A DNA stretch of 64,000 bases from WHSW01 sp963821025. Its GTDB lineage: Bacteria; Actinomycetota; Thermoleophilia; Solirubrobacterales; 70-9. A model generated the notes under the pieces. The model was not told where the DNA came from and searched no databases. It saw only the letters and a list, made by a program, of their open reading frames with translations. Where the stretch lies: positions 186,001 through 250,000 of the forward strand of contig CAWGCG010000004.1 in the NCBI GenBank assembly GCA_963821025.1, given 5' to 3'. Positions 1 to 7,811 of this stretch are shown in pieces (position 1 is the first letter of the stretch; the number at the start of each line of letters is the position of its first letter). The translations under genes and the position numbers were made by a program.

Positions 1-919
1 GGGTCTGCAGGTCGTCCATGTCGTAGAGGCTGACCGCGGTCAGCTCGCGGCAGGCCGGCTGGATGTCGCGCGGCACCGCCAGGTCGATCAACAGCAAGGG
101 GCGGTCCTCGCGCACCGCCATCACCTCGGCGAGCTCGTCGCGCTCGATCACGTGATGCGGGGAGCTGGTCGAGGTGACGACGATGTCGGCGTTGACCATC
201 TCCTCGGGCAGCGCCTCGATCCGCACAGCCTCGCCGGCGAAGCGCTCGGCGAGGCCGATCGCCCGGTCGTAGTGGCGGTTGGCGATGAAGATCGCGTGCA
301 CGCCCTTGGCGGCGAGCGCGCGAGCGGTGAGCTCGGCCGTCTCGCCGGCGCCGACGACGAGCACGCGGCGCTCCTCGAGGTCGCCGAGCGTCCGTTGGGC
401 GAGCTCGACCGCGACCGAGGGAACGGACATCGAGCGGACCGAGATCCCGGTCTCGGTGCGAGCGCGCTTCCCGGCGGCGAGGGCCGAGCGAAAGAGCTGG
501 TTGAGGATCGGGCCGGTCGCTCCCTCGACCAGCGCGAGCTCATACGCCCGCTTGACCTGTCCCTGGACCTCGGCCTCGCCGATGATCATCGAGTCGAGCC
601 CCGACGTCACCCGGAAGAGCTGCTCGGCCGCGGCCGCGGCGCGCTGTGAGTAGAGGTGGCCGACGAGCTCGGTCGGCGGCGTCTCGGCCTCGCGCGCGAG
701 CAGACCGAGGGCCAGCGACTCGGCGCCGACCGGGTCGGAGGCATAGAGGTAGAGCTCGGTTCGGTTGCAGGTCGAGATCGCAGCCGCCTCGAGCACGTCG
801 TCGCGGTCGGTGAGCTCGGAGAGCACACCGACCGCGCGGCCCTCGGTGAGCGCGAGTCGCTCGCGCAGCTCCAGCGGCGCCGTCTTGTGCGAGATCCCAA
901 GTACCAGCAGCTCAGCCAT
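1..919 (-). CDS. hemA: Glutamyl-tRNA reductase, 3' end cut by window edge
   Basis: Reduces glutamyl-tRNA(Glu) to glutamate-1-semialdehyde, the first committed step of C5-pathway haem synthesis in the cytosol. About 306 codons are visible and the C-terminus runs off the left edge. The N-terminus has the conserved ISHKTAPLE block and the catalytic cysteine in STCNRTELY (Cys51). A Rossmann NADPH site (VVGAGE, near residue 190) follows, then the helix leading into the dimerisation domain. The ATG at 919 overlaps the end of the ccmD-like gene by 8 bp, so it is the last visible gene of the ccm operon and is probably translationally coupled to it. The family call is secure; the total length is unknown. 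Confidence 0.95.
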   Translation of the reverse strand, partial: MAELLVLGISHKTAPLELRERLALTEGRAVGVLSELTDRDDVLEAAAISTCNRTELYLYASDPVGAESLALGLLAREAETPPTELVGHLYSQRAAAAAEQLFRVTSGLDSMIIGEAEVQGQVKRAYELALVEGATGPILNQLFRSALAAGKRARTETGISVRSMSVPSVAVELAQRTLGDLEERRVLVVGAGETAELTARALAAKGVHAIFIANRHYDRAIGLAERFAGEAVRIEALPEEMVNADIVVTSTSSPHHVIERDELAEVMAVREDRPLLLIDLAVPRDIQPACRELTAVSLYDMDDLQT

Positions 920-1241
920 ATGGAACGCCTCCGCCGGACGGAATACCGCCGCCGGATGAAATATCTCCGCCGGAATGCTCCGCTTCGCGTCCGCTTCCGG
1001 CGAGTGGGGCCTGGGCCGGGGTGGGTTGTGACCGCTCGAACATCTGACCCTCGGCTTCGCCTCGGGCTTCTTTTTGTGCTCTCGCTTGAGCTTCCGCCAG
1101 ATCGGTCAGCTCGCCGAGCTGGCGGTCGAGGCGCTGCAGGCGCACCGACATGATCGTCACGTAGACCAAGAGCAGGGCCATGAACACCAGGTAGGCGGCG
1201 GCGACGTACTTGCCGGCTTCGTCCAGCGGCAGGGCGGGCAT
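912..1241 (-). CDS. CcmD-like single-span membrane protein with Gly-rich tail
   Basis: A 109-residue protein in the position where ccmD is expected. It has one hydrophobic segment (about residues 12-32) preceded by an acidic patch and followed by a charged helix (RLQRLDRQLGELTDLAEAQA). That is the layout of CcmD, a small subunit that helps release haem-loaded CcmE from CcmABC. It is longer than classical CcmD. The last 20 residues are a Gly/Ser tail encoded by three 18-nt imperfect repeats. Its ATG overlaps the ccmC stop as TGATG, and its stop overlaps the hemA start. The functional call rests on position and topology rather than a strong motif. Confidence 0.7.
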   Translation of the reverse strand: MPALPLDEAGKYVAAAYLVFMALLLVYVTIMSVRLQRLDRQLGELTDLAEAQARAQKEARGEAEGQMFERSQPTPAQAPLAGSGREAEHSGGDISSGGGIPSGGGVPYG

Positions 1242-1981
1242 CAGCTCGCCGTGGACTCCCGCGGCTGGGGGGCGATCCGCGATCCACCGGCGGACACCTG
1301 GTCGCCCTCGAGCGCCCGGCGCAGGCGGCCGATCCGCGCCCGCGACGACTTCGCTGCCAGCTCGAAGCGCACCAGCGTCTCCCAGAGCAGCGCGATCCCC
1401 GCCAGGCAGACGAGGAAGGTCAGCATCATGTCGCCCGGCAGCCCACCGTCGGAGGTGGCGAACACGCGCGGGTGGATCAGGGTCTCGGCGAGGCGAACCG
1501 CGATGAAGTTGAGCGGCACGAAGGCGCCGGCGGTGATCGCGAACACCGAGGCGTAGCGAGCCTGGCGCTCGCGATCCTCGATCGCGTAGCGCAACGGGTA
1601 ATAGGTGCAGTAGAGGAGGAAGACGATCAGGAACGAGACCAGCGTCGGCTCGTCCCAGACCCACCACTGGCCCCAGGACGCCTTCGCCCAGATCGCGCCG
1701 GTGATCAGCACGGCGACGCCGAAGATGATCGAGATGTGGATCGAGACGTAGGAGCGGACGTCCCACTTCGGATCGCCGCTGCGCAGGTGCAGGATCGCCT
1801 GCACGGCGCCGATCACGAACCCGACCAGCGCGCAGGTCGCGAGCGGTACGTGCAGGTAGAAGATCTTCTGGATGAACCCCTGATCGGCGTCGTTGGGAGC
1901 GAAGAAGAAGACCAGCGCGAACCCCGTGGTCAGGGTGATCACGGTCAGCGGGGCAAGGAATCGCGGGCTGCTGAAGTTCAT
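1241..1981 (-). CDS. ccmC: CcmC haem exporter / cytochrome c biogenesis protein
   Basis: A 246-residue, six-helix membrane protein of the CcmC/CcmF/CcsA haem-handling family. The periplasmic tryptophan-rich WWD motif is at residues 103-114 (WGQWWVWDEPTL), and conserved histidines lie in the flanking helices (His44 in FYLHVP, His82). CcmC presents haem on the outer face of the membrane. It is preceded by ccmB (21-bp gap) and overlaps the CcmD-like gene by one base. The length suits CcmC (about 240) and is too short for CcmF. The C-terminal 40 residues are basic and cytosolic. Confidence 0.92.
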   Translation of the reverse strand: MNFSSPRFLAPLTVITLTTGFALVFFFAPNDADQGFIQKIFYLHVPLATCALVGFVIGAVQAILHLRSGDPKWDVRSYVSIHISIIFGVAVLITGAIWAKASWGQWWVWDEPTLVSFLIVFLLYCTYYPLRYAIEDRERQARYASVFAITAGAFVPLNFIAVRLAETLIHPRVFATSDGGLPGDMMLTFLVCLAGIALLWETLVRFELAAKSSRARIGRLRRALEGDQVSAGGSRIAPQPRESTAS

Positions 1982-2002
1982 GCGCTTCGGGGCGTCGACC
2001 GG

Positions 2003-2668
2003 TCAGTCCTCGAGCAAAAAGTCGTAGACGGCGTATCCGACCAGCCCGAATACGACATCGTAGAGAGCGAGCACCGCGGCCCACTTGGCGAAACCGTCAA
2101 ATGAGGGGCCGCCCGCCTCGAGCAGCGGCTCGGCCGCGCCGGCGGCGGCGATCATCACCGGGACACAGAACGGCAACAGCAAGAGCGGCGCGATCAGATC
2201 GCGGGCACGCGAGTTGACCGCGATCGAGGAGACGAGCGCGCCGATCGTCGCCAGGCCGAGGTCGGCGAGCAAGAGCACCGGGACGAGGGCGAGCATGCCC
2301 GAGGTGGCGCCGAAGAAGAAGGCGAACAGCGGCACGGCGAGCAGCTCCAGGGCGACCAGGTAGAAGACGAGCACGCAGACCTTCGCCGCGAACAGGGCCG
2401 TGCCGTCGATCGGTGCCAGCCGGATCGCATCGAAGCCGCCCTGCTCGCGCTCGGCGACGAAGACGCGGTTGATCGCCAGGATCGCGGCGAACAGGACCGT
2501 CGCCAGCAGCACCCCGGCGGCGAGCCCGCCGCTGAGCTCGGTGCGGTCGAGGCCGAAGCGAAAGAGCACGAAGGTGGTCGCCGCGAACAGCGCCATGGCC
2601 GGGACCGACTCGAGCGTGCGCAGCTCGGTGCGCAGGTCCTTTGCGAGGATCGCCCGAAAGGCGCTCAT
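2003..2668 (-). CDS. ccmB: CcmB haem exporter permease
   Basis: A 221-residue integral membrane protein with six predicted hydrophobic segments. The conserved N-terminal pattern FRAILAKDLRTELR precedes the first helix, and FVAEREQGGFDAIRLAP follows the second, both hallmarks of CcmB, the permease of the CcmABC haem ABC transporter. The ATG overlaps the ccmA stop (ATGA), which supports co-translation of ATPase and permease. The protein ends in an acidic FLLED tail. Neighbouring ccmA, ccmC and hemA tie it to haem delivery for c-type cytochromes. Confidence 0.93.
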   Translation of the reverse strand: MSAFRAILAKDLRTELRTLESVPAMALFAATTFVLFRFGLDRTELSGGLAAGVLLATVLFAAILAINRVFVAEREQGGFDAIRLAPIDGTALFAAKVCVLVFYLVALELLAVPLFAFFFGATSGMLALVPVLLLADLGLATIGALVSSIAVNSRARDLIAPLLLLPFCVPVMIAAAGAAEPLLEAGGPSFDGFAKWAAVLALYDVVFGLVGYAVYDFLLED

Positions 2669-3414
2669 CTGACCTCCCCCCGGAACAGCGCCCGCGCCTC
2701 GGCGGCGCTCAGTCCCGCGCTCACTCCGGCGTAGGCCGGGGTCCCGTCGGCCCGCAGGGCGAGTACGCGGTCGGCCTCGGCGAGCCCGCGCTCGAGCTCG
2801 TGGGTGACGACCACACGGGCGCGGCCGGGTTTCGGCCCGAGCATCGCCTCGACGATCTCGGCGCCGGCAAGATCGAGATGCGCGCGCGGCTCGTCGAGCA
2901 ACAGCAGCTCGGGCTCGCCGAGCAACGCCCGGCAGACGGCCGCTCGCTGCAACATCCCGGCCGATAGGTTCCTGACCAGCTCCGACCCTCGGCGCCCGAG
3001 CCCGGAGCGGTCGAGCAATTCGGCGATCCGATCGGCGGGGCGACGGATCCGGTGCAGGCGAGCGTTGAACTCGAGGTTCTCCGCGACGGTGAGCTCGCGG
3101 TAGAGGAGCGGCGAGTGACCGAGATAGCCAATCCGCCCGCGGACCTTCCAGGCCTCGCGCGGGAGCTTGGCGCCGAGCACCGAGACCTCGCCGGCGCTGG
3201 GGCGCAACAGCGTCGCCAGGATCCTCAGCAGGGTCGTCTTGCCGGCCCCGTTGGGGCCGAGGACGCAGAGCGTGTCCCCCGCAGGAAGCTCGAGTTCCAG
3301 GTCGCGGAACACCGGCAGCTCGCCGTAGTCGCGCCGCAGGCCGCGCAGCGCGATCGCCAGCCCGGCGGCCGGTGCTCGCCGCGCCGCAGGTGAAACCTCG
3401 AGGGCGCCTTCCAT
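2665..3414 (-). CDS. ccmA: CcmA haem exporter ATP-binding protein
   Basis: A 249-residue ABC ATPase. Walker A is GPNGAGKT at residues 53-60, the signature is NLSAGMLQR near 150, and Walker B is LLLLDEPRAHLD near 170, followed by a switch histidine in VVVTHELERG. The ATP from this subunit powers CcmBC. The open frame extends much further upstream, but the ATG at 3414 is the sensible start because earlier sequence is unlike the family and overlaps the divergent endopeptidase gene. It is the first gene of the ccm-hemA operon. Only about 48 bp separate it from the divergent gene, so both promoters must lie in or near that gap. Confidence 0.92.
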   Translation of the reverse strand: MEGALEVSPAARRAPAAGLAIALRGLRRDYGELPVFRDLELELPAGDTLCVLGPNGAGKTTLLRILATLLRPSAGEVSVLGAKLPREAWKVRGRIGYLGHSPLLYRELTVAENLEFNARLHRIRRPADRIAELLDRSGLGRRGSELVRNLSAGMLQRAAVCRALLGEPELLLLDEPRAHLDLAGAEIVEAMLGPKPGRARVVVTHELERGLAEADRVLALRADGTPAYAGVSAGLSAAEARALFRGEVR

Positions 3415-3462
3415 GAGTAGAGAATCGCGGACCGCGAACGAGGCCGCTTGCGTAGCCACTAC

Positions 3463-4080
3463 ATGTGGAAAGAACTTGCGATTGCGATCGCGATCGGCCT
3501 CGGCGGTATTTCGGGCGCCGGCGACGACGGGAAGGACGCCTCGCGGGTCGAGTGGCGGGACTCGGTCGCCATCGGCACCCCCGCCGACGGCGCCCTGCGG
3601 CGAGCGGTCCGCCTGCCCGCCGAGGGTCGCGCGTTCTTCACCTGGGACCCGATCCTGCACCGATCGCCCGACAGCGACTGGCGCCGCTGGGGCACCGACG
3701 AGCTGGTGCGAACGACGTTGGGGATGCTCCGCGAGTTCCGGCGTCGCCACCCCGGCGCGCCGCGGATCGGCGTCGGCGACCTGAGCCTGCGCGGGGGCGG
3801 CTACTTCGGCCCCGAGGTCGGCGGCGGGATCGGCCATGCGACCCACCAGAACGGCCTCGACGTCGACGTCTACTACCCGCGTGTCGATCGGCGCGAGCGA
3901 CCGCCCGAGACCATCGACGAGGTCGATCTGCGCCTATCCCAGGCCCTGGTCGACCTCTTCGTCGAGGCCGGGGCGGTCACCGTCTACGTCGGTCCGAACC
4001 TGCCGCTGGACGGACCGCCCGCGGTGGTCACACCGCTGGTCAACCACGACAACCACCTGCACGCGCGGATCGGCCCCTGA
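3463..4080 (+). CDS. Penicillin-insensitive murein endopeptidase-like (M74/LAS) peptidase
   Basis: A 205-residue exported zinc peptidase predicted to cleave peptidoglycan cross-bridges. The MepA-like core is visible: GGGYFGPEVGG, then HATHQNGLDVDV (His125/His128 and Asp135 as likely ligands), and a distal DNHLHARI motif (His200 region). The short N-terminal hydrophobic stretch (MWKELAIAIAIGLGG) could be a weak signal peptide or anchor. I chose ATG 3463; an in-frame TTG at 3448 adds five residues. Its neighbours do not form an operon with it: ccmA is divergent and the next gene lies 34 bp downstream. M74 versus M15 assignment is not certain, but both use the same fold. Confidence 0.8.
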   Translation: MWKELAIAIAIGLGGISGAGDDGKDASRVEWRDSVAIGTPADGALRRAVRLPAEGRAFFTWDPILHRSPDSDWRRWGTDELVRTTLGMLREFRRRHPGAPRIGVGDLSLRGGGYFGPEVGGGIGHATHQNGLDVDVYYPRVDRRERPPETIDEVDLRLSQALVDLFVEAGAVTVYVGPNLPLDGPPAVVTPLVNHDNHLHARIGP

Positions 4081-4114
4081 CCGCGGCGCCACCGATCGGG
4101 CATAATCGCGACCG

Positions 4115-4600
4115 ATGACCGGTGAGACCGAGGGCACCGCGGGCAACGCAGCCACCGCTCCCGCGCGGACCACGGTCGCCACCTACGACAGCTACCGCGA
4201 GGCCGAGCGCGCCGTCGACTTCCTCTCCGACAAGGGCTTCGCGGTCGAGCGCGCGGTGATCATCGGCACCGGGTTGCGGACGGTCGAGCAGATCGCCGGA
4301 CGGGTGACGACCGGCAAGGCGGCGCTCGCCGGGGCTGTTCAGGGAGCGATGATCGGCGTCTTGTTCGCGCTCTTCATCGGGCTCTTCTTCACCGTCTCGG
4401 AGGCCTTCTTCGGCGTCCTGCTCTACGGGCTGATCGCCGGCACGATCTTCGGCGCCACCTTCGCCGCAATCGGCCAGGCGATGCAGGGCGGCCGGCGCGA
4501 CTTCGCCTCGGTTCAGCGGATGGAGGCCGAGCGTTATGAGGTCCAGGTCGATCACGAGGTCTCAGCCCAGGCCAAGCAACTGCTGGGCGAGCTCGCCTAG
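4115..4600 (+). CDS. General stress protein (YflT/GSP17M-like) membrane protein
   Basis: A 161-residue protein. The first 60 residues contain the soluble domain of the general-stress-protein 17M family (VATYDSYREAERAVDFLSDKGF...VERAVIIGTGLRTVEQI). Two hydrophobic helices follow (about 75-97 and 103-123), rich in Gly/Phe, then a cytosolic tail. The family occurs widely in actinobacteria and is usually stress-linked, but the molecular role is unknown. Its stop lies 8 bp from the convergent aldehyde dehydrogenase stop, around a perfect CCGCTAGCGG palindrome. ATG 4115 starts directly after the initial Met-Thr-Gly run. Confidence 0.75.
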   Translation: MTGETEGTAGNAATAPARTTVATYDSYREAERAVDFLSDKGFAVERAVIIGTGLRTVEQIAGRVTTGKAALAGAVQGAMIGVLFALFIGLFFTVSEAFFGVLLYGLIAGTIFGATFAAIGQAMQGGRRDFASVQRMEAERYEVQVDHEVSAQAKQLLGELA

Positions 4601-4608
4601 CCTCGCCG

Positions 4609-6174
4609 CTAGCGGCCCTTACGCAGCGTCCGCGCGCCGACCTTGGCGAGCGGCACCAGCCCCTCGCGTAGAGCCGTGAGCCTGGCGCCGTTTCGCCCGT
4701 AGAGCAGCCGCGCCGAAGACTTCAGCGCCGTTCCGAGGGTCTCGTCGTAGGGCTGCCACCAGAAATCGCGGGTCAGGCCCGGCTCCCAGGCGATCAGCTT
4801 GACGTTGACGCATTCGTAGAGGCCGAACTTCGAGTGCGAGCGCCCCACCCCCGAGTTCTTGACGCCGCCCCAGGAACACTGGGCCGCCCCGTGCGAGTAG
4901 GAGTGGTCGTTGACCCAGACCATCCCCGATTCGATCCGCCGCGCGATCCGCTCGCCCTTCGCCCGGTCGGTGGTCCAGACCGAGGCACCGAGGCCGAAGT
5001 TCGAGTCGTTCGCCCGTTCGAGCGCCTCGGCCTCATCGCGGACGACGATCACCGGCACCACCGGGCCGAAGATCTCCTCGTTCATGATCCGCATCTCATC
5101 GGTGACTCCGGCGAGCACGGTCGGCGCGATGAACCGCCCCGGGTAGCCGGGGACCTCGCGCGGGCCACCGGTGATCAGCTCGGCTCCGGCCCCGGTCGCG
5201 TCGTCGACCAGGCCGGTGACGAGGTCGGCCTGCTCGGCCGAGACCATCGGGCCGATCTCGACCTCCCATTCGAGCGGATCGCCGACGGTGAGCCTCTCGG
5301 TCTCGCGGCGAACGCCATCGAGGAAACGATCGGCCACCGATTCGACCACGTATGTGCGCTCGATCCCCGAGCAGGTCTGCCCGGCGTTGGCGAAGCCGCC
5401 CCAGACGCACCCGGAGACCGCGTTGGCGAGGTCGGCGTCGGCGCAGACGATCTGCGGGTCCTTGCCGCCGAGCTCGAGCACCGAGCCCTTGAGGTTGCGC
5501 GCGCAGGTCTCGCCCACCTCCCGTCCGACCTCGACCGAGCCGGTGAAGAAGATCTTCGCGGTCGAGGCCTCGCAGAGCGCCGCACCGATGCCGCCGCCGC
5601 CATGCACGGTTCGCACCAGCCCCTCGGGCAAGCCGGCATCGTCGAAGACCCGCTGGATCCGCTCGCCCAGCAGCGGGGTGAGGCTGGCCGGCTTCAGGAC
5701 CACCCCGTTGCCGGCGATCAGCGCGATCGCGACCTCGCCGAACGGGATCGACCAAGGGTAGTTCCAGGGGGCGATCACCCCGACAACACCGAGCGGCTCG
5801 TAGCTGAAGAAGCTGCGCTTGGTCTTCAGGAACGCCTGCGGGTAGGGGATCTTCTCGTCGGCCAGGATCTTCGGCCCGGCGTCGGCGCACCAACGCAGCG
5901 TGTCGATCGTCGGGATCAGCTCCATCACGTAGCTCTCGGTCAGCGGCTTGCCCTGCTCGCGGGTGAGCAGGTCGGCGACCTCCTCGATCTCGTCGACGAG
6001 CAGGTCGGCGGCCCGGCGCATGTAGCGGGCGCGATCGGCGAGCGTGAGCTGGGCCCAAAACGGCTGCACCGAGGCAACTTCGTCGACCACGGCCTGGACC
6101 TGTTCGGGGACGATCGTCTCGACCTTGCCGAGGAGCTCACCGGTGGCCGGGTTGAAGGATTCGAGCGTCCCCAT
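4609..6174 (-). CDS. NAD(P)-dependent aldehyde dehydrogenase
   Basis: A 521-residue member of the aldehyde dehydrogenase superfamily, oxidising an unidentified aldehyde to its acid. The N-terminal substrate/cofactor domain shows the Rossmann region (VVGVIAPWNYPW), ELGGKDP carries the general-base Glu, and GQTCSG carries the nucleophile Cys268. The C-terminal EEIFGPVVPV block and a late VGRSHSKFGLYECV segment are typical. About 60 residues of extra C-terminus resemble long-chain or succinate-semialdehyde-type members, but the substrate cannot be read from the sequence. It stands alone, convergent with the stress protein. The upstream 245 bp to rarA hold no gene. Confidence 0.88.
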   Translation of the reverse strand: MGTLESFNPATGELLGKVETIVPEQVQAVVDEVASVQPFWAQLTLADRARYMRRAADLLVDEIEEVADLLTREQGKPLTESYVMELIPTIDTLRWCADAGPKILADEKIPYPQAFLKTKRSFFSYEPLGVVGVIAPWNYPWSIPFGEVAIALIAGNGVVLKPASLTPLLGERIQRVFDDAGLPEGLVRTVHGGGGIGAALCEASTAKIFFTGSVEVGREVGETCARNLKGSVLELGGKDPQIVCADADLANAVSGCVWGGFANAGQTCSGIERTYVVESVADRFLDGVRRETERLTVGDPLEWEVEIGPMVSAEQADLVTGLVDDATGAGAELITGGPREVPGYPGRFIAPTVLAGVTDEMRIMNEEIFGPVVPVIVVRDEAEALERANDSNFGLGASVWTTDRAKGERIARRIESGMVWVNDHSYSHGAAQCSWGGVKNSGVGRSHSKFGLYECVNVKLIAWEPGLTRDFWWQPYDETLGTALKSSARLLYGRNGARLTALREGLVPLAKVGARTLRKGR

Positions 6175-6419
6175 TCCGGGGTGATTCTATGGGCGCCGGG
6201 CAGGGTAATCGACAGGTGCGACCGTCGCCGGCCCTCCGTCGCTGGGCGGGCCGAGCCGCCTTTCGACACCGGCGGCGGTCGCGTTGGCGAGCCTAAGCGA
6301 CCTAGGCCGCCAGGGCAAAGGGTTCGGCACCGGCGGCCTGAGCGGCGATCCCGACCAGCCGCCCTCAGGTCGCGCTCACCGCGGGCAGCCCACAACCCGC
6401 CGGAGCGGCCGCTGTATGC
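6175..6419. other. Gene-free spacer between aldehyde dehydrogenase and rarA
   Basis: A 245-bp stretch with short overlapping frames on both strands, none with a recognisable product, ribosome binding site or codon pattern. It probably carries the promoter of the minus-strand aldehyde dehydrogenase and the 3' end of the rarA transcript. I see no strong hairpin or -10 box. Confidence 0.4.
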
Positions 6420-7769
6420 CTAGTCGTCCCGCTCCCGCCGTCGCCGCACCCGCTCGAGTCGCTTCGCGAGCTCGGCCTCGAGCCCGCGATCGGTGGGCTC
6501 ATAAAAGCGCTCGCCCTCGAGCTCCTCGGGAAGCAGTGGCTGATCGGAGACCCCCTCGGGCTCGTCGTGTGAGTAGACGTAGCCGTGTCCGCGACCGAGC
6601 TTGCGGGCGCCTGGATAGTGGGCGTCGCGCAGGTGGTCGGGCGGCAGCTTGGCACCGTGCTCGCGAATCTCGGCCATCGCCCTGGAGATCGCCACGGTCG
6701 AGGCGTTCGACTTCGGCGCCAGCGCCAGGTAGGTCGCGGCCTGGGCGAGGTTGAGCGCGCACTCGGGCAGCCCGACCCGGTCGACGGCCTGCCCGGCCGC
6801 GGCCGCCACCACCAGCGCCTGGGGGTCGGCGTTGCCGATGTCCTCGGCGGCCAGGATCACCATCCTGCGGACGATGAAGCGAGGGTCCTCTCCGCCCTCG
6901 AGCATCGCCGCCAGGTAGTAGATCGCGGCGTCGGGGTCGGAGCCGCGCATCGACTTGATCAGCGCCGAGGCGTAGTCATAGTGGCGATCGCCCTGCTTGT
7001 CGAAGTTGACCGCCTTGCGCTGCAGGGCGTCCTCGGCCGCGGCGAGGCCAATCGGCTCACCGCTCGCCCGCGCGGTGTCAACGGCCCGCTCGAGCGCACC
7101 GAGCGCGGTCCGCGCGTCGCCCCCCGAGCGCTCGGCGAGCAGCTCGATCGCCTCGTCGGCGATCGCTGGCGGGTCGGCGATCCCGCGCTCGCCGTCGGCG
7201 AGCGCTCGCTCGATCAGCGCGCGGACCTGACTCGGGTCGAGCTCGCGCAACTCATAGATCTGCGCGCGTGAGAGCAGCGCGGAGTTGACCTCGAAGTAGG
7301 GGTTCTCGGTGGTTGCGCCAATCAGCGTCACCAGGCCCTCCTCGACGGCGGGCAAGAGCGCGTCCTGTTGGGCCTTGTTGAAGCGGTGGATCTCGTCGAG
7401 GAAGAAGATCGTGGGCTGGCCGTTGGAACGGCGGCGCTCAGCGGCGCGCTCGATCATCGCGCGGACCTCCGCCCGACCGGCGTTGACCGCCGACTCCTCC
7501 TCGAAGGCGCCGTGGGCGGCGGTGGCGACGATCCTGGCCAGGGTAGTCTTCCCCGTTCCGGGCGGCCCGTAGAGGATCATCGAGTGGGGCTCGCCGGTCT
7601 CGATCGCGGTCCGCAGGGTCGACCCCGGCGCCAGCAGATGCTGCTGGCCGAGCAGCTCGTCGACCGCTCGCGGGCGCATCCGCACCGCCAGCGGTGCATC
7701 GCCGGCCGGTACGGGCGTTCGCCGGCCCGCCGGCGCCGACCCCTCGGACTCGAACAGCCTCCCGGTCAT
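6420..7769 (-). CDS. rarA: Replication-associated recombination protein A (RarA/MgsA AAA+ ATPase)
   Basis: A 449-residue AAA+ ATPase related to clamp loaders that acts at stalled replication forks. Walker A GPPGTGKT is at residues 68-75 and Walker B FFLDEIHRFNKAQQD near 118; sensor 1 (IGATTENPYFEVN) and the RarA-specific C-terminal tetramerisation region (DRHYDYASALIKSMRGSDPDAA, then LPPDHLRDAHY) are present. The open frame continues upstream, but ATG 7769 gives the family's usual length and N-terminus. It is divergent from the M20 peptidase, with 42 bp between the starts. Confidence 0.95.
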   Translation of the reverse strand: MTGRLFESEGSAPAGRRTPVPAGDAPLAVRMRPRAVDELLGQQHLLAPGSTLRTAIETGEPHSMILYGPPGTGKTTLARIVATAAHGAFEEESAVNAGRAEVRAMIERAAERRRSNGQPTIFFLDEIHRFNKAQQDALLPAVEEGLVTLIGATTENPYFEVNSALLSRAQIYELRELDPSQVRALIERALADGERGIADPPAIADEAIELLAERSGGDARTALGALERAVDTARASGEPIGLAAAEDALQRKAVNFDKQGDRHYDYASALIKSMRGSDPDAAIYYLAAMLEGGEDPRFIVRRMVILAAEDIGNADPQALVVAAAAGQAVDRVGLPECALNLAQAATYLALAPKSNASTVAISRAMAEIREHGAKLPPDHLRDAHYPGARKLGRGHGYVYSHDEPEGVSDQPLLPEELEGERFYEPTDRGLEAELAKRLERVRRRRERDD

Positions 7770-7811
7770 CGGAATCAGTATGGCCCCAGTGCGCGCGGGT
7801 AACCTGAGCGC

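Noticed and set aside
4834..6423. 529-codon plus-strand open frame opposite the aldehyde dehydrogenase
   Set aside because: It is a complement of a clear enzyme gene with catalytic motifs; the product is Arg/Asp/Gly-rich with no fold signals, as expected for antisense frames in GC-rich DNA.
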